In this document: piece by piece, positions 8,204 through 15,399 of the stretch
How the letters are laid out: each line of letters opens with the position of its first letter
How positions within the stretch are numbered: position 1 is the first letter of the stretch
NCBI GenBank assembly: GCA_022788085.1
Contig: JALEWA010000050.1
Span: 1 to 41,367 of the forward strand
DNA: 41,367 bases
From: Lachnospiraceae bacterium
GTDB lineage: Bacteria > Bacillota > Clostridia > Lachnospirales > Lachnospiraceae
Direction of reading: 5' to 3'
Program-made: the position numbers and the translations under genes
The notes under the pieces: generated by a model
The model's database searches: none
Told to the model about the DNA's origin: nothing
The model's input: only the letters and a program-made list of their open reading frames with translations

Positions 8204-8587
8204 TTACTCAAATGGAACGAAACCTATACCATTCAGTTGATCCCTTAAACGATTCTGAAAGCCCATCATGCCTATCGCATCGTTCAGATATTCTGCATAG
8301 TCAGTAGACTGCTCCTCTTCCAGACTCTGCGTCATGGAAGTTTCCTGAAGTTCAAGGATCTCTGCAAAATCTCCTATTGCCGTACTTCTGGTATCCTTCA
8401 GTTCTCCATAATCTTTTACGTATAAATCTTCCTTCTTCTCCGGAGTCGCAATAACAAGAGCTTTCCCGTTATCTGCTGACGAATCCCCAATCTTCTGAAT
8501 CGGACTCATACTATAAGGATTCCCGTGGATAGATGATATTCTATACTGCTCCATTCCTGTAATTGCTCCAATACCTGATATAGCCAT
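8204..8587 (-). CDS. Conserved hypothetical protein, 127 residues
   Basis: I do not recognise a named family. The protein begins MAISGIGAITGMEQYRISSI, has a Lys/Asp-rich middle (KKEDLYVKDYGELKD), a Glu-rich segment and a C-terminal helix (DYAEYLNDAIGMMGFQNRLR). It has no signal peptide or membrane segment. A full AGGAGG site precedes the ATG, and TTGAAA-17-TATACT (8620-8648) is its promoter, with a terminator directly after. It is thus a real single-gene unit. The style resembles small uncharacterised proteins of motile Lachnospiraceae, but that is only an impression. Confidence 0.75.
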   Translation of the reverse strand: MAISGIGAITGMEQYRISSIHGNPYSMSPIQKIGDSSADNGKALVIATPEKKEDLYVKDYGELKDTRSTAIGDFAEILELQETSMTQSLEEEQSTDYAEYLNDAIGMMGFQNRLRDQLNGIGFVPFE

Positions 8588-8619
8588 AGAATGCCTCCTT
8601 TCCCGTTTACATCACCTAC

Positions 8620-8648
8620 AGTATAATATAATTAACAGATTATTTCAA
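8620..8648 (-). promoter_or_regulatory. Sigma-A promoter
   Basis: TTGAAA-like box (read from 8643-8648) and TATACT (8620-8625) with a 17-base spacer on the minus strand, ahead of the gene starting at 8587. Confidence 0.65.
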
Positions 8649-8658
8649 CCATTATCAG

Positions 8659-9267
8659 TTATTTTTCATCTTTTTTATGATCACGCATATCATCAATCAG
8701 TTTTTCAATCAGCATCTTCTTCATATATACATCAAAGCTCAAAAGACAAATAAAAGAGAACTTCTGAAGAAATTCCTGATCCTCTTCGGGCGCTTCTTTA
8801 AAAGTATCTGCTGCCTTCTCATATTTTTCCATGACATCCTTTTTCAGTATCTCGACTTCTTCCGCCTGCATACTGAAAACTTCTTCATAAATATTTTCTA
8901 TTGTAAACTTCTCTTCCGTCTGGAAAAACTTTTCCGTAATTGGCTTTAATAAAGTCTCAATATCTCCAATAGAAAGAAAACCTTTATAATAATAAATAAA
9001 AATCAGAACAAGTATATGCTCCTTAGAATACTTCTTCTTCTTAGGTGGAGGAAGCAAATCATTCTTCGCATAATTATTGATCATGGTCTTTGTCATGACC
9101 TTGTCCTGCTCCGGATATCTTGAGGTTTTTCTAAGCCTGTTATCCATAAAGGTTGTTACCTGATCCATATATAAATCGATATTTGGAACATCGATTGCCT
9201 TTATATAATCTACTCTGTCAAAGCTTGACAATATGCTGTTTATTAAGTCCTTTGTATCTATATGCAT
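8659..9267 (-). CDS. DUF1836 domain-containing protein
   Basis: From the ATG at 9267 the protein has 202 residues, starting MHIDTKDLINSILSSFDRVD. The DUF1836 core includes the segment IDLYMDQVTTFMD, the motif LLPPPKKKKYSKEHI and the helical part FLSIGDIETLLKP. The family resembles MerR-like winged-helix proteins and may be regulatory, but its function is unknown. The frame is open up to 9321, yet the extra 18 residues would be encoded by the 27-base palindrome at 9301-9327, which is non-coding in two other places. A weak AAAGG site lies before 9267. The start is therefore the least certain part. Confidence 0.8.
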   Translation of the reverse strand: MHIDTKDLINSILSSFDRVDYIKAIDVPNIDLYMDQVTTFMDNRLRKTSRYPEQDKVMTKTMINNYAKNDLLPPPKKKKYSKEHILVLIFIYYYKGFLSIGDIETLLKPITEKFFQTEEKFTIENIYEEVFSMQAEEVEILKKDVMEKYEKAADTFKEAPEEDQEFLQKFSFICLLSFDVYMKKMLIEKLIDDMRDHKKDEK

Positions 9268-9300
9268 ACAACTCTCGACCTTTCCCTTCATAGATATCTC

Positions 9301-9327
9301 GTAACTATTCAGTACCTTCATAGTTAC
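9301..9327. repeat. 27-base palindromic repeat, copy A
   Basis: Arms GTAACTAT and ATAGTTAC surround the centre TCAGTACCTTC. It lies in the 5' leader of the DUF1836 gene, 34 bases before the start. It matches copies B (10537-10563) and C (15561-15587). Confidence 0.85.
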
Positions 9328-9345
9328 GCTTTATTCATAATTCAT

Positions 9346-9374
9346 AGTATATAGTATTCAAAACTACATATCAA
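9346..9374 (-). promoter_or_regulatory. Sigma-A promoter of the DUF1836 gene
   Basis: TTGATA (9369-9374) and TATACT (9346-9351), spacer 17, on the minus strand. Transcription would begin about a dozen bases before palindrome copy A, which would therefore be in the leader RNA. Confidence 0.65.
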
Positions 9375-9398
9375 GTCTCAAGATTATTTTTTTATCCG

Positions 9399-9427
9399 TT
9401 TACTTTTTCACTGTATTATGCTAATAT
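9399..9427 (+). promoter_or_regulatory. Sigma-A promoter of the YerC-type gene
   Basis: TTTACT (9399-9404) and TAATAT (9422-9427) with a 17-base spacer, about 70 bases before the start codon. It is divergent from the DUF1836 promoter. Confidence 0.6.
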
Positions 9428-9502
9428 ATTTATAACTGTAAAGTTTTACCGTGTGAAAGTAAATGATTTTTATTTAATCATAGAAAGGCTTGGATATCAG
9501 AA

Positions 9503-9814
9503 ATGAATAAGAAGATAAAAACAGCAGCTGTGGATCATCTCTTAGAAGCTATCCTCTGCTTAGAAACAAAAGAAGAATGTTATAACTTTTTCGAAGATTT
9601 GTGTACGGTCAATGAATTATTATCTTTATCTCAGCGTTTTGAAGTTGCGACTATGTTAAGAGATCATAAGACTTATCTTGAAATTGCTGAAAAGACAGGG
9701 GCTTCTACTGCTACCATCAGTCGTGTGAACCGTTCCCTTAATTATGGAAGTGACGGCTATGAATTAATTTTTGAACGCCTCGCTTCGAAAGCTAAGGATG
9801 TTGATACTGAATAA
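9503..9814 (+). CDS. TrpR-like regulator, YerC/YecD family
   Basis: The 103-residue protein matches the small all-helical YerC/YecD group of TrpR-related repressors. The N-terminal half (AILCLETKEECYNFFEDLCTV) forms the dimer core. The helix-turn-helix lies at about residues 55-80 (YLEIAEKTGASTATISRVNR). Its DNA target is unknown. It is transcribed alone from its own promoter and ends at a shared terminator. The start follows a GAAAGG site. Confidence 0.9.
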   Translation: MNKKIKTAAVDHLLEAILCLETKEECYNFFEDLCTVNELLSLSQRFEVATMLRDHKTYLEIAEKTGASTATISRVNRSLNYGSDGYELIFERLASKAKDVDTE

Positions 9815-9827
9815 AACGCAAAAACTG

Positions 9828-9858
9828 TATTCCCCTAAAAAAGGAATACAGTTTTTTA
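9828..9858. terminator. Bidirectional terminator
   Basis: AAACTGTATTCC pairs with GGAATACAGTTT around a short A-rich loop, with T runs on both strands. It serves the convergent YerC-type and M23-like genes. Confidence 0.88.
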
Positions 9859-10515
9859 TTATCCATTGATTTCTATCAAACTCATCGGATCAATATATGT
9901 GTTATTTTCAATAATCTGATAGCTGAGTTTTTCATGACCCCTTTGAATTACAAAGAGTTCCGTAGTAGTAGTCACCTCTGTTCCTACCTCAACCTTAGGC
10001 TTTGAACCGTTTCTATATACAGAAAAATATCCATTTCCATGATCAACCATAATAATATATCCGGCTGTTGAATCTCCGGCAATAGAAGCCACTGTTCCTT
10101 CTGCGGTAGCAATTATACTGGTTCCCTCTGCTGCCTGGAATTCAGCCACGGGTTCACCATCCAATGTTGTATTTTCTTCATTATAGGTTACGGCTCCCTT
10201 AATTGGAAAACCTGTAGGAATATGAGCCTTGGCTATTTCTGCCTCCCTCTCCTCTTCCTGTTTCACCTTACTATTTACGGTATCACTCAGAATAGAAACC
10301 TTTTCCTGCAATTCTTCATTCTCACTAGCCAACAAATCCCTTTCTTCTGTTACCGTTTCCAGTTCGGTTCGCAAGGATTTGATTGTATTGTTCGCTGAAA
10401 GTACATGATTTGTCAAATAGTAGCAATAAATAAGCATCGCCAGAAACAGTAAACCGATACCTATCCCAATTGCTGTAAGCATTTTCTTTTTATCAATCTT
10501 CTTTAATTGTTCCAA
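9859..10515 (-). CDS. Membrane-anchored, degenerate M23 (LytM-like) protein
   Basis: The 218-residue protein has a short cytoplasmic start, one membrane helix (about 15-35), a coiled coil (about 42-90, ELETVTEERDLLASENEELQEK) and a C-terminal LytM/M23 fold (FPIKGAVTY; GYIIMVDHGNGYFSVYR). The zinc ligands of active M23 peptidases are altered: the usual Y-H-L is YRN and the L-H-F-E motif is LSYQI. It is probably a non-catalytic scaffold or activator of wall hydrolases, as with EnvC. The start is best placed at the TTG at 10515, eight bases after GGGAGG; the ATGs at 10520 and 10557 are too close to or upstream of that site. Confidence 0.85.
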   Translation of the reverse strand: MEQLKKIDKKKMLTAIGIGIGLLFLAMLIYCYYLTNHVLSANNTIKSLRTELETVTEERDLLASENEELQEKVSILSDTVNSKVKQEEEREAEIAKAHIPTGFPIKGAVTYNEENTTLDGEPVAEFQAAEGTSIIATAEGTVASIAGDSTAGYIIMVDHGNGYFSVYRNGSKPKVEVGTEVTTTTELFVIQRGHEKLSYQIIENNTYIDPMSLIEING

Positions 10516-10536
10516 CCCATACACCTCCCAGATCTT

Positions 10537-10563
10537 ATAACTATTCATTACATTCATAGTTAC
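10537..10563. repeat. 27-base palindromic repeat, copy B
   Basis: Arms ATAACTAT and ATAGTTAC surround the centre TCATTACATTC. It differs from copy A at three positions. It lies in the leader of the M23-like gene, 22 bases before the start. Confidence 0.8.
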
Positions 10564-10572
10564 ATAGCTATT

Positions 10573-10602
10573 ATTCTACCACATAATGTAACAATGGTAC
10601 AA
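10573..10602 (-). promoter_or_regulatory. Sigma-A promoter of the M23-like gene
   Basis: TTGTAC (10597-10602) and TAGAAT (10573-10578), spacer 18. The predicted start of transcription falls within a few bases of palindrome copy B. Confidence 0.55.
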
Positions 10603-10682
10603 TGTTTTCTTAATGTTATTGTAATAAAAACTCTACATAAATTAAAAATTTGCAGAAAAGTTTGAAAAGTTAACATAATATA

Positions 10683-10711
10683 TTTACTTTTCTGATACTC
10701 TGTGGTATTCT
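10683..10711 (+). promoter_or_regulatory. Sigma-A promoter of the cold-shock gene
   Basis: TTTACT (10683-10688) and TATTCT (10706-10711), spacer 17, about 50 bases before the start codon. Confidence 0.55.
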
Positions 10712-10760
10712 ATATGTGTTGTGGTACACACAATATTTAATATATTTTGGAGGTAGCAAA

Positions 10761-10961
10761 ATGAACAAAGGTACAGTAAAGTGGTTTAATAACCAGAAGG
10801 GTTACGGCTTTATCTCTGACGAAGCAGGAAATGATGTATTCGTACATTATTCAGGACTTCTTATGGATGGCTTCAAATCTTTAGACGAAGGTGCTAATGT
10901 TGAATTTGAAGTTGTTAACGGAGAAAAAGGTCCTCAGGCAGTTAACGTAACCAAGTTATAA
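10761..10961 (+). CDS. csp: Cold-shock protein (CspA family)
   Basis: The 66-residue protein is a single cold-shock OB fold. The RNA-binding motifs are both present: RNP1 as KGYGFISDE and RNP2 as VFVHY. These proteins bind single-stranded RNA or DNA and act as RNA chaperones. The ATG at 10761 follows GGAGG by seven bases; a longer open frame from 10716 has no such site. The gene stands alone, ends at the terminator at 11071 and is likely strongly expressed. Confidence 0.96.
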   Translation: MNKGTVKWFNNQKGYGFISDEAGNDVFVHYSGLLMDGFKSLDEGANVEFEVVNGEKGPQAVNVTKL

Positions 10962-11070
10962 GACCTGCTTGTAGCTCATTTAATCTAGTTTCGATGTGCC
11001 TTTCTTTATATTATAAATAGAAATCAGCTATTGTTTTACGGGATTAAGATGTACTATGAGGGGAATAGAA

Positions 11071-11106
11071 AAGAGGCTTGCACTAATCTGTGCCGCCTCT
11101 TTTTTA
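11071..11106. terminator. Terminator between csp and hisA
   Basis: AAGAGGC pairs with GCCTCTT with a second inner stem GCAC/GTGC, followed by T6. It serves csp and probably also hisA on the other strand. The 110 bases between the csp stop and this hairpin hold no frame that I can support. Confidence 0.8.
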
Positions 11107-11116
11107 TTGCATATAT

Positions 11117-11893
11117 TTATTCTGCTATTCTCTTCATTACCTTGTCAAAATCAAGCTTTCCGCCAAAAATATCAAGTGCACTTCCAATTGTAACATGAAT
11201 CTTGCCATTTCCAAGTCTTTTTAACTCATCAATATCTTCATAAGAATGAACACCACCTGCATAGGTAATCGGAAGCTTATTCCATTTACCAAGCTGTTCT
11301 ACCAGGCGCCCTTCAATTCCCTGTGCTTTTCCTTCCACATCTACCGCATGAATCAGGAATTCATCACAGTAATTCATCAGCATATCAAGAGTTTTTTCAT
11401 CGATTTTCTCATCGGTATATTTCTGCCAACGGTCTGTTACGATATAATAGGCACCATCACGATACCTGCAGCTTAAATCAAGTACTAAATGTTCCTTTCC
11501 CACTACATCATACAGCTTCTTCAAGTTCTCCATATGAATTCTGCCATCACGAAAGACAAATGAAGTCACAATAACGTGCGATGCACCTGCCTCCAGATAT
11601 TCTCTTGCATTGGCATCATTGATTCCACCACCAATCTGCATTCCACCAGGGTATGCGCCAAGCGCCTTCAATGCCTGTTTCTTAGTAGCCTCATAATATT
11701 CACTTGTTACAGGATTTAGAAGAATAATATGGCCACCCTTGATTCCCTTTTGTTGATACAGCTTTGCATAATAATCTGCATCTTTTGTTGCAACGAAATT
11801 TTCCTTGACCTGATCATTCTGATCCGTTAGAGAGCCTCCAACAATCTGTTTTACCTGTCCATTATGAATATCAATACATGGTCGAAATTCCAT
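11117..11893 (-). CDS. hisA: Phosphoribosylformimino-AICAR-ribotide isomerase, eukaryotic HIS6 type
   Basis: The 258-residue TIM-barrel protein catalyses the fourth step of histidine synthesis, opening the ribose of ProFAR to PRFAR. The two catalytic Asp residues are in FRPCIDIHNGQ and HLVLDLSCR; the phosphate-binding loops are QIGGGIND and YAGGVHSYED. The sequence is of the HIS6 (fungal/plant) subtype, not the usual bacterial HisA. The start at 11893 has AAAGGAGG; the frame extends to 11926 without support. It follows dapB by 59 bases, with no other his gene nearby. A weak hairpin sits in the gap, so it may be read from the dap promoter or its own. Confidence 0.9.
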   Translation of the reverse strand: MEFRPCIDIHNGQVKQIVGGSLTDQNDQVKENFVATKDADYYAKLYQQKGIKGGHIILLNPVTSEYYEATKKQALKALGAYPGGMQIGGGINDANAREYLEAGASHVIVTSFVFRDGRIHMENLKKLYDVVGKEHLVLDLSCRYRDGAYYIVTDRWQKYTDEKIDEKTLDMLMNYCDEFLIHAVDVEGKAQGIEGRLVEQLGKWNKLPITYAGGVHSYEDIDELKRLGNGKIHVTIGSALDIFGGKLDFDKVMKRIAE

Positions 11894-11952
11894 GACTCCT
11901 CCTTTATTGAAAGACGCCACCAGCAAAATGCCAATGACGTCTGTTTCATTTC

Positions 11953-12708
11953 TTATCCGATTACATCGCTCATTTCATATCTTCCTGCCGGCTTTCCTGC
12001 AAGGAACTTAGCTGCCTGAACTGCTCCCTTGGCAAACACTGCCTTGGAATAAGCTCTATGTGAAAATGTAACCACTTCATCAATTCCTGCAAAGATTACA
12101 TCATGGTCACCAACAATCGTACCGCCCCTGACAGAGCTGATACCGATTTCCTTTGCATCACGTTTCTTGCGCACCTGACTTCTGTCATATACATATTCAT
12201 AAGAATTGTCACATTCTTCATTGATTGCATCTGCCAGTGCCAGTGCTGTTCCACTTGGTGCATCGACCTTCTGATTATGATGTTTCTCTACAATTTCAAT
12301 ATCAAATCCTGCCGGAGCAAAAACAACTGCTGCTTCCTTCAAAAGCTTTAATAATGTATTAACTCCTAAAGACATATTGGCAGATTTTAAGATTGCTACC
12401 TTTTTGGAAGCTTCCTCTACCGCTTCGAGTTGCTCATTGGATAATCCTGTTGTACATAATACGCATGGAACCTGCTTTTCAACACAATACTCCAGTAATC
12501 CGTCTACTGCTGCTGTTACGCAAAAGTCAATGACAACATCAGCCTCCACATCACATTCCTTAATCGTAGGAAATACCGGATATGTATTCTGAATATGATT
12601 GGAAACATCAATACCGGCAACAATTTCCATTTCTGCATCTTCAGCAATGATACCGGTAATAATCTGTCCCATCTTTCCATTGCAGCCATGCATAATAACC
12701 TTTATCAT
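11953..12708 (-). CDS. dapB: 4-hydroxy-tetrahydrodipicolinate reductase
   Basis: The 251-residue protein carries the N-terminal nucleotide-binding motif GCNGKMGQ and the catalytic segment EIVEKHHNQKVDAPSGTA with its His pair and Lys. It reduces the DapA product with NAD(P)H in the lysine/diaminopimelate pathway, which supplies both lysine and peptidoglycan cross-links. It follows dapA by 21 bases with AGGAGG before the ATG. Expression should be switched off by lysine through the riboswitch upstream of dapA. Confidence 0.96.
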   Translation of the reverse strand: MIKVIMHGCNGKMGQIITGIIAEDAEMEIVAGIDVSNHIQNTYPVFPTIKECDVEADVVIDFCVTAAVDGLLEYCVEKQVPCVLCTTGLSNEQLEAVEEASKKVAILKSANMSLGVNTLLKLLKEAAVVFAPAGFDIEIVEKHHNQKVDAPSGTALALADAINEECDNSYEYVYDRSQVRKKRDAKEIGISSVRGGTIVGDHDVIFAGIDEVVTFSHRAYSKAVFAKGAVQAAKFLAGKPAGRYEMSDVIG

Positions 12709-12729
12709 ACTGTACCTCCTTAAGAATCA

Positions 12730-13614
12730 CTATAAAATGCCGTACTCCTTCATTGCCTTCTCTAATTTGGCAGCGTTCGCATCTTCCATCTCGGTAAGAG
12801 GTCTTCTAAGAGGACCTGCCTGAACTCCCATAAGATTCATTGCTTTCTTAACAGGGATTGGATTTACTTCGCAGAATAATGCATCACATAAGCTGATTGC
12901 TCTTAACTGCTCCTGCATGCTCTTCTGTGTCTCACCCTTGAAATAATACTCACAGATATCATGTGTCTGCTGTGGTGCAACATTGGAAAGAACAGAGATA
13001 ACACCTTTACCGCCAAGTGAAAGGATTGGTACAATCTGGTCATCATTTCCGGAATACAGGTCAACACAACCGTCAGCCAAAGCCATAAGTCTTGCAACCT
13101 GAGAAATATTTCCACTGGCTTCCTTCACACCTACAATATTCTCCACATTTCTGCAAAGACGCACTACTGTTTCTGGGGCGATATTACAACCTGTTCTGCT
13201 GGGAACATTATACAGAATAACAGGAATCTTAACAGAATCTGCAATCATTTTAAAATGCTCATACAGACCATTCTGTGTAGCCTTATTATAATATGGAGTA
13301 ACAACAAGTAATCCATCTACTCCATATTTCTCTGCTTCCTGTGATAAATAAATTGCTGTTTCTGTGCAATTAGAACCTGTTCCTGCAATAACAGGGATTC
13401 TTCCTGCAACCTTTTCCACACAGTACTTAATGACATCCAAATGCTCCTCATGTGTTAAAGTAGAAGCCTCACCTGTTGTACCACATACAATAATTGCATC
13501 TGTATGGTTCTCAATCTGATATTCAATTGTCTTTGCAAACTCTTCATAATTAACATCTCCGTTTGCCTTCATTGGTGTAACAATAGCAACACCGGCACCT
13601 GTAAAAACAGCCAT
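12730..13614 (-). CDS. dapA: 4-hydroxy-tetrahydrodipicolinate synthase
   Basis: The 294-residue TIM-barrel enzyme condenses pyruvate with aspartate semialdehyde, the first committed step to lysine. Visible landmarks are GTTGEASTLTHEEH, the catalytic Tyr region LYNVPSRTG and the Schiff-base Lys in GVKEASGN. The ATG at 13614 follows AAAGGAGG. It is the first gene after the lysine riboswitch and terminator at 13645-13867. Confidence 0.97.
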   Translation of the reverse strand: MAVFTGAGVAIVTPMKANGDVNYEEFAKTIEYQIENHTDAIIVCGTTGEASTLTHEEHLDVIKYCVEKVAGRIPVIAGTGSNCTETAIYLSQEAEKYGVDGLLVVTPYYNKATQNGLYEHFKMIADSVKIPVILYNVPSRTGCNIAPETVVRLCRNVENIVGVKEASGNISQVARLMALADGCVDLYSGNDDQIVPILSLGGKGVISVLSNVAPQQTHDICEYYFKGETQKSMQEQLRAISLCDALFCEVNPIPVKKAMNLMGVQAGPLRRPLTEMEDANAAKLEKAMKEYGIL

Positions 13615-13644
13615 TCCTTTTTCCTCCTTTTAAGTAAGTGGCAT

Positions 13645-13672
13645 CAAAAAACCGACCGTTTTGAATGGTCGG
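13645..13672 (-). terminator. Riboswitch-controlled terminator
   Basis: CCGACC pairs with GGTCGG, followed on the minus strand by six to seven T residues, 30 bases before the dapA start. It is the expression platform of the lysine riboswitch: with lysine bound this hairpin should form and stop transcription. Confidence 0.9.
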
Positions 13673-13705
13673 CGTACAATCCTGCATATGCTTCATGCAT
13701 TTACT

Positions 13706-13867
13706 GATAGCTCCCCATCGAAACGATGACAGTCATATAGCTCTTAACTATATGCCCAAGACAAAGACCTGTAGGAAATCTTCTCTTTCGGCGTCTTTTC
13801 CTTTCCCTTTTAGTCATCAGTGCCTACCACCTCGTAAAAAGTACTAATAAAAAACGCGACCTCTATC
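13706..13867 (-). ncRNA. Lysine riboswitch (L box) aptamer
   Basis: The minus strand carries the conserved L-box pieces in order: GATAGAGGTCGC at the 5' side, TTAGTAC, GAGGTGGTAGGC, the AAGGGAAAGG segment, GCCGAAAG, TGTCTTGGGCATA, ACTGTCAT and the closing GGGGAGCTATC. P1 is GATAG (13863-13867) with CTATC (13706-13710). This pattern and its place before dapA identify it clearly. A promoter lies at 13895-13924 and a terminator at 13645-13672. Confidence 0.95.
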
Positions 13868-13894
13868 CTTACTAACTATTTATGATGTTAACTA

Positions 13895-13924
13895 ATCATA
13901 GCACTATGCTGTATACTATGTCAA
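13895..13924 (-). promoter_or_regulatory. Sigma-A promoter of the dap unit
   Basis: TTGACA (13919-13924) and TATGAT (13895-13900) with an 18-base spacer, about 20 bases before the lysine aptamer. Confidence 0.8.
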
Positions 13925-13942
13925 GCACAAAAAAAGTACTAT

Positions 13943-14443
13943 TTATTTTTCACAGAATACCTTATAATTCATCGCGTCAATTCTTGATATTTCGTCTGCT
14001 ATTTCACATACTTTATCATTTAGATGAATTCCTGTCATGATAATACTGACATCATCTGACTTTGCTTCCACAATATGCTTCAGGTCTTCCACGGAAATGA
14101 TTCCATTATCAATTAATCCTAAGACCTCATCCAGAATAAGAAGACTGCATTCTCCCGTCGTTAATACCTTTTTGGCAAAATTCAGACCATTCTTAATATT
14201 GTGAATCTCTTCCTGCTGTCTCTCCTCTGAAAGCTGGGCAAATTCTTCTTCACTTTTTTCAAAGCGGAAAATCTTAATCTCAGGCTCTAATCGCTTTAGG
14301 AATTCTTCATTTTGTGTTCCCTTGAGGAAATTAATGATAACAACATTTTTTCCACTGCTGGCTACCTGAATTGCTCTGCCTAGTGCTGCTGCTGATTTTC
14401 CATGTCCTTCACCACTATATATCTGTACCAGTCCCTGTTCCAT
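13943..14443 (-). CDS. cobO: Corrinoid (cob(I)alamin) adenosyltransferase, CobA/CobO type
   Basis: The 166-residue protein has the P-loop YSGEGHGKSAAALGRA near its start and the Walker-B-like segment LLILDEVLGLIDNG, both typical of the CobA/CobO/BtuR family. It adds the adenosyl group from ATP to reduced corrinoids to make coenzyme B12. No other cobalamin gene is adjacent, so it may serve salvage. The ATG at 14443 follows GGAGGAG; the frame to 14464 is open but unsupported. I see no strong terminator after its stop; the dap promoter begins right there. Confidence 0.9.
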   Translation of the reverse strand: MEQGLVQIYSGEGHGKSAAALGRAIQVASSGKNVVIINFLKGTQNEEFLKRLEPEIKIFRFEKSEEEFAQLSEERQQEEIHNIKNGLNFAKKVLTTGECSLLILDEVLGLIDNGIISVEDLKHIVEAKSDDVSIIMTGIHLNDKVCEIADEISRIDAMNYKVFCEK

Positions 14444-14458
14444 GTTTCTCCTCCATCC

Positions 14459-14501
14459 GTGCACATGCCTGCGTAGCTTATGTACGCAAACATGATAGCA
14501 C
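14459..14501. other. Long hairpin between the SSB-like gene and cobO
   Basis: Arms CATGCCTGCGTA (14464-14475) and TACGCAAACATG (14483-14494) form a 12-pair stem with two G-U pairs and a 7-base loop; GTGC/GCAC extend it. There is no T run after it on the minus strand, so it is not a simple terminator. It ends a few bases before the cobO ribosome binding site and could affect cobO expression or RNA processing. It matches no cobalamin riboswitch that I know. Confidence 0.5.
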
Positions 14502-14521
14502 AGAGTCTTTTATTATGCAAC

Positions 14522-15157
14522 TTATATGTTTTCCTCCGGAAGTTCAAGCTTGCTGACGGATACCTCGTAAGCAATCCTTTTCTCCAGATCCTCTTCTGAG
14601 ATTTTCTTCATATATTCTCTGGACTGGATTCTTCCCCACACCAGACATCTTTCCCCTACCTCAAAGCCTGATGCATACCTTGCATTTCTTCCCCAGCAGA
14701 TACAGGGAATATAATCGGATTTACCATATGGTCTGTTCACTGCAAGCAAAAGATCGGCTATTTCTCTTCCAAGAGGAGTCTTTCGATAAACCGGCTCCTT
14801 GCAGATATAACCGTCTAAGAATATCTGATTGGTCTTAACGCTGTCACTAATCTCATCCACGAATTCAATTTCCCTTGCGAAAACAGACAGCACCAGCTTA
14901 TTCTTCCTCTCCTCATGCCTGTTGTAAGAACGGAATTGTCCGCTGATTACAACCATATAGCCCTTATAGTCCTCCGTTACATCAATCAGCCTTTCAGAAA
15001 CCATGACCGGAATAGTATCCATTGATTCAGAAAGCCTTGCTACACGGATATCTACCATATAGAAGCCTTCACCAAATATTTCATGGCTGAAAGAAAAATC
15101 GCTTACGATTTCTCCCATTACTGTTACCTGATTGTTTTCAATAACCTTATCTGTCAT
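14522..15157 (-). CDS. SSB-like protein with two OB folds
   Basis: The 211-residue protein contains two tandem single-stranded-DNA-binding-like OB folds. The first is about residues 8-100 (NNQVTVMGEIVSDFSFSHE... KGYMVVISGQFRSYN) and the second about 110-205 (FLDGYICKEPVYRKTPLGREIADLLLAVNR... YIPCICWGRNARYA). The second has the clear SSB signature. It lacks the acidic C-terminal tip of housekeeping SSB, so it is an accessory form, known in Clostridia, with unknown function. GGGAG precedes the ATG at 15157; the extension to 15181 is unsupported. Confidence 0.82.
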   Translation of the reverse strand: MTDKVIENNQVTVMGEIVSDFSFSHEIFGEGFYMVDIRVARLSESMDTIPVMVSERLIDVTEDYKGYMVVISGQFRSYNRHEERKNKLVLSVFAREIEFVDEISDSVKTNQIFLDGYICKEPVYRKTPLGREIADLLLAVNRPYGKSDYIPCICWGRNARYASGFEVGERCLVWGRIQSREYMKKISEEDLEKRIAYEVSVSKLELPEENI

Positions 15158-15367
15158 AATATGTTCTCCCTTCTTATGCATACACTAAGAATTTTTTCTA
15201 GTATGTATTAACATTTATATTCTTTTCCACCCAACTTATTCCTGAATTGATCACTTTTTTCCAGGAACCGTTCGTGCTTTTTACCCCTTTTCGTTATCTT
15301 TCCAACTTTTCTCCCATTTTTTTTTCAAATTTCTACATATTTACACCAACACATTTTCATCACGCCA

Positions 15368-15396
15368 TTGCAAAAAGAAAGGGCTGATGCTATAAT
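15368..15396 (+). promoter_or_regulatory. Sigma-A promoter of typA
   Basis: TTGCAA (15368-15373) and TATAAT (15391-15396), spacer 17, with an extended TGC before the -10 box. The predicted transcription start, near 15403, falls at the left end of the 143-base palindromic element. The 170 bases to the left, up to 15190, are pyrimidine-rich and hold nothing that I recognise except a short TTCCTG/CAGGAA inverted repeat. Confidence 0.8.
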
Positions 15397-15399
15397 GTG

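Noticed and set aside
13615-13942. T-box leader before dapA
   Set aside because: The conserved pieces fit the lysine riboswitch in order, including P1 and the closing GAGCTATC; no T-box NNTGGNACCGCG-type sequence is seen.
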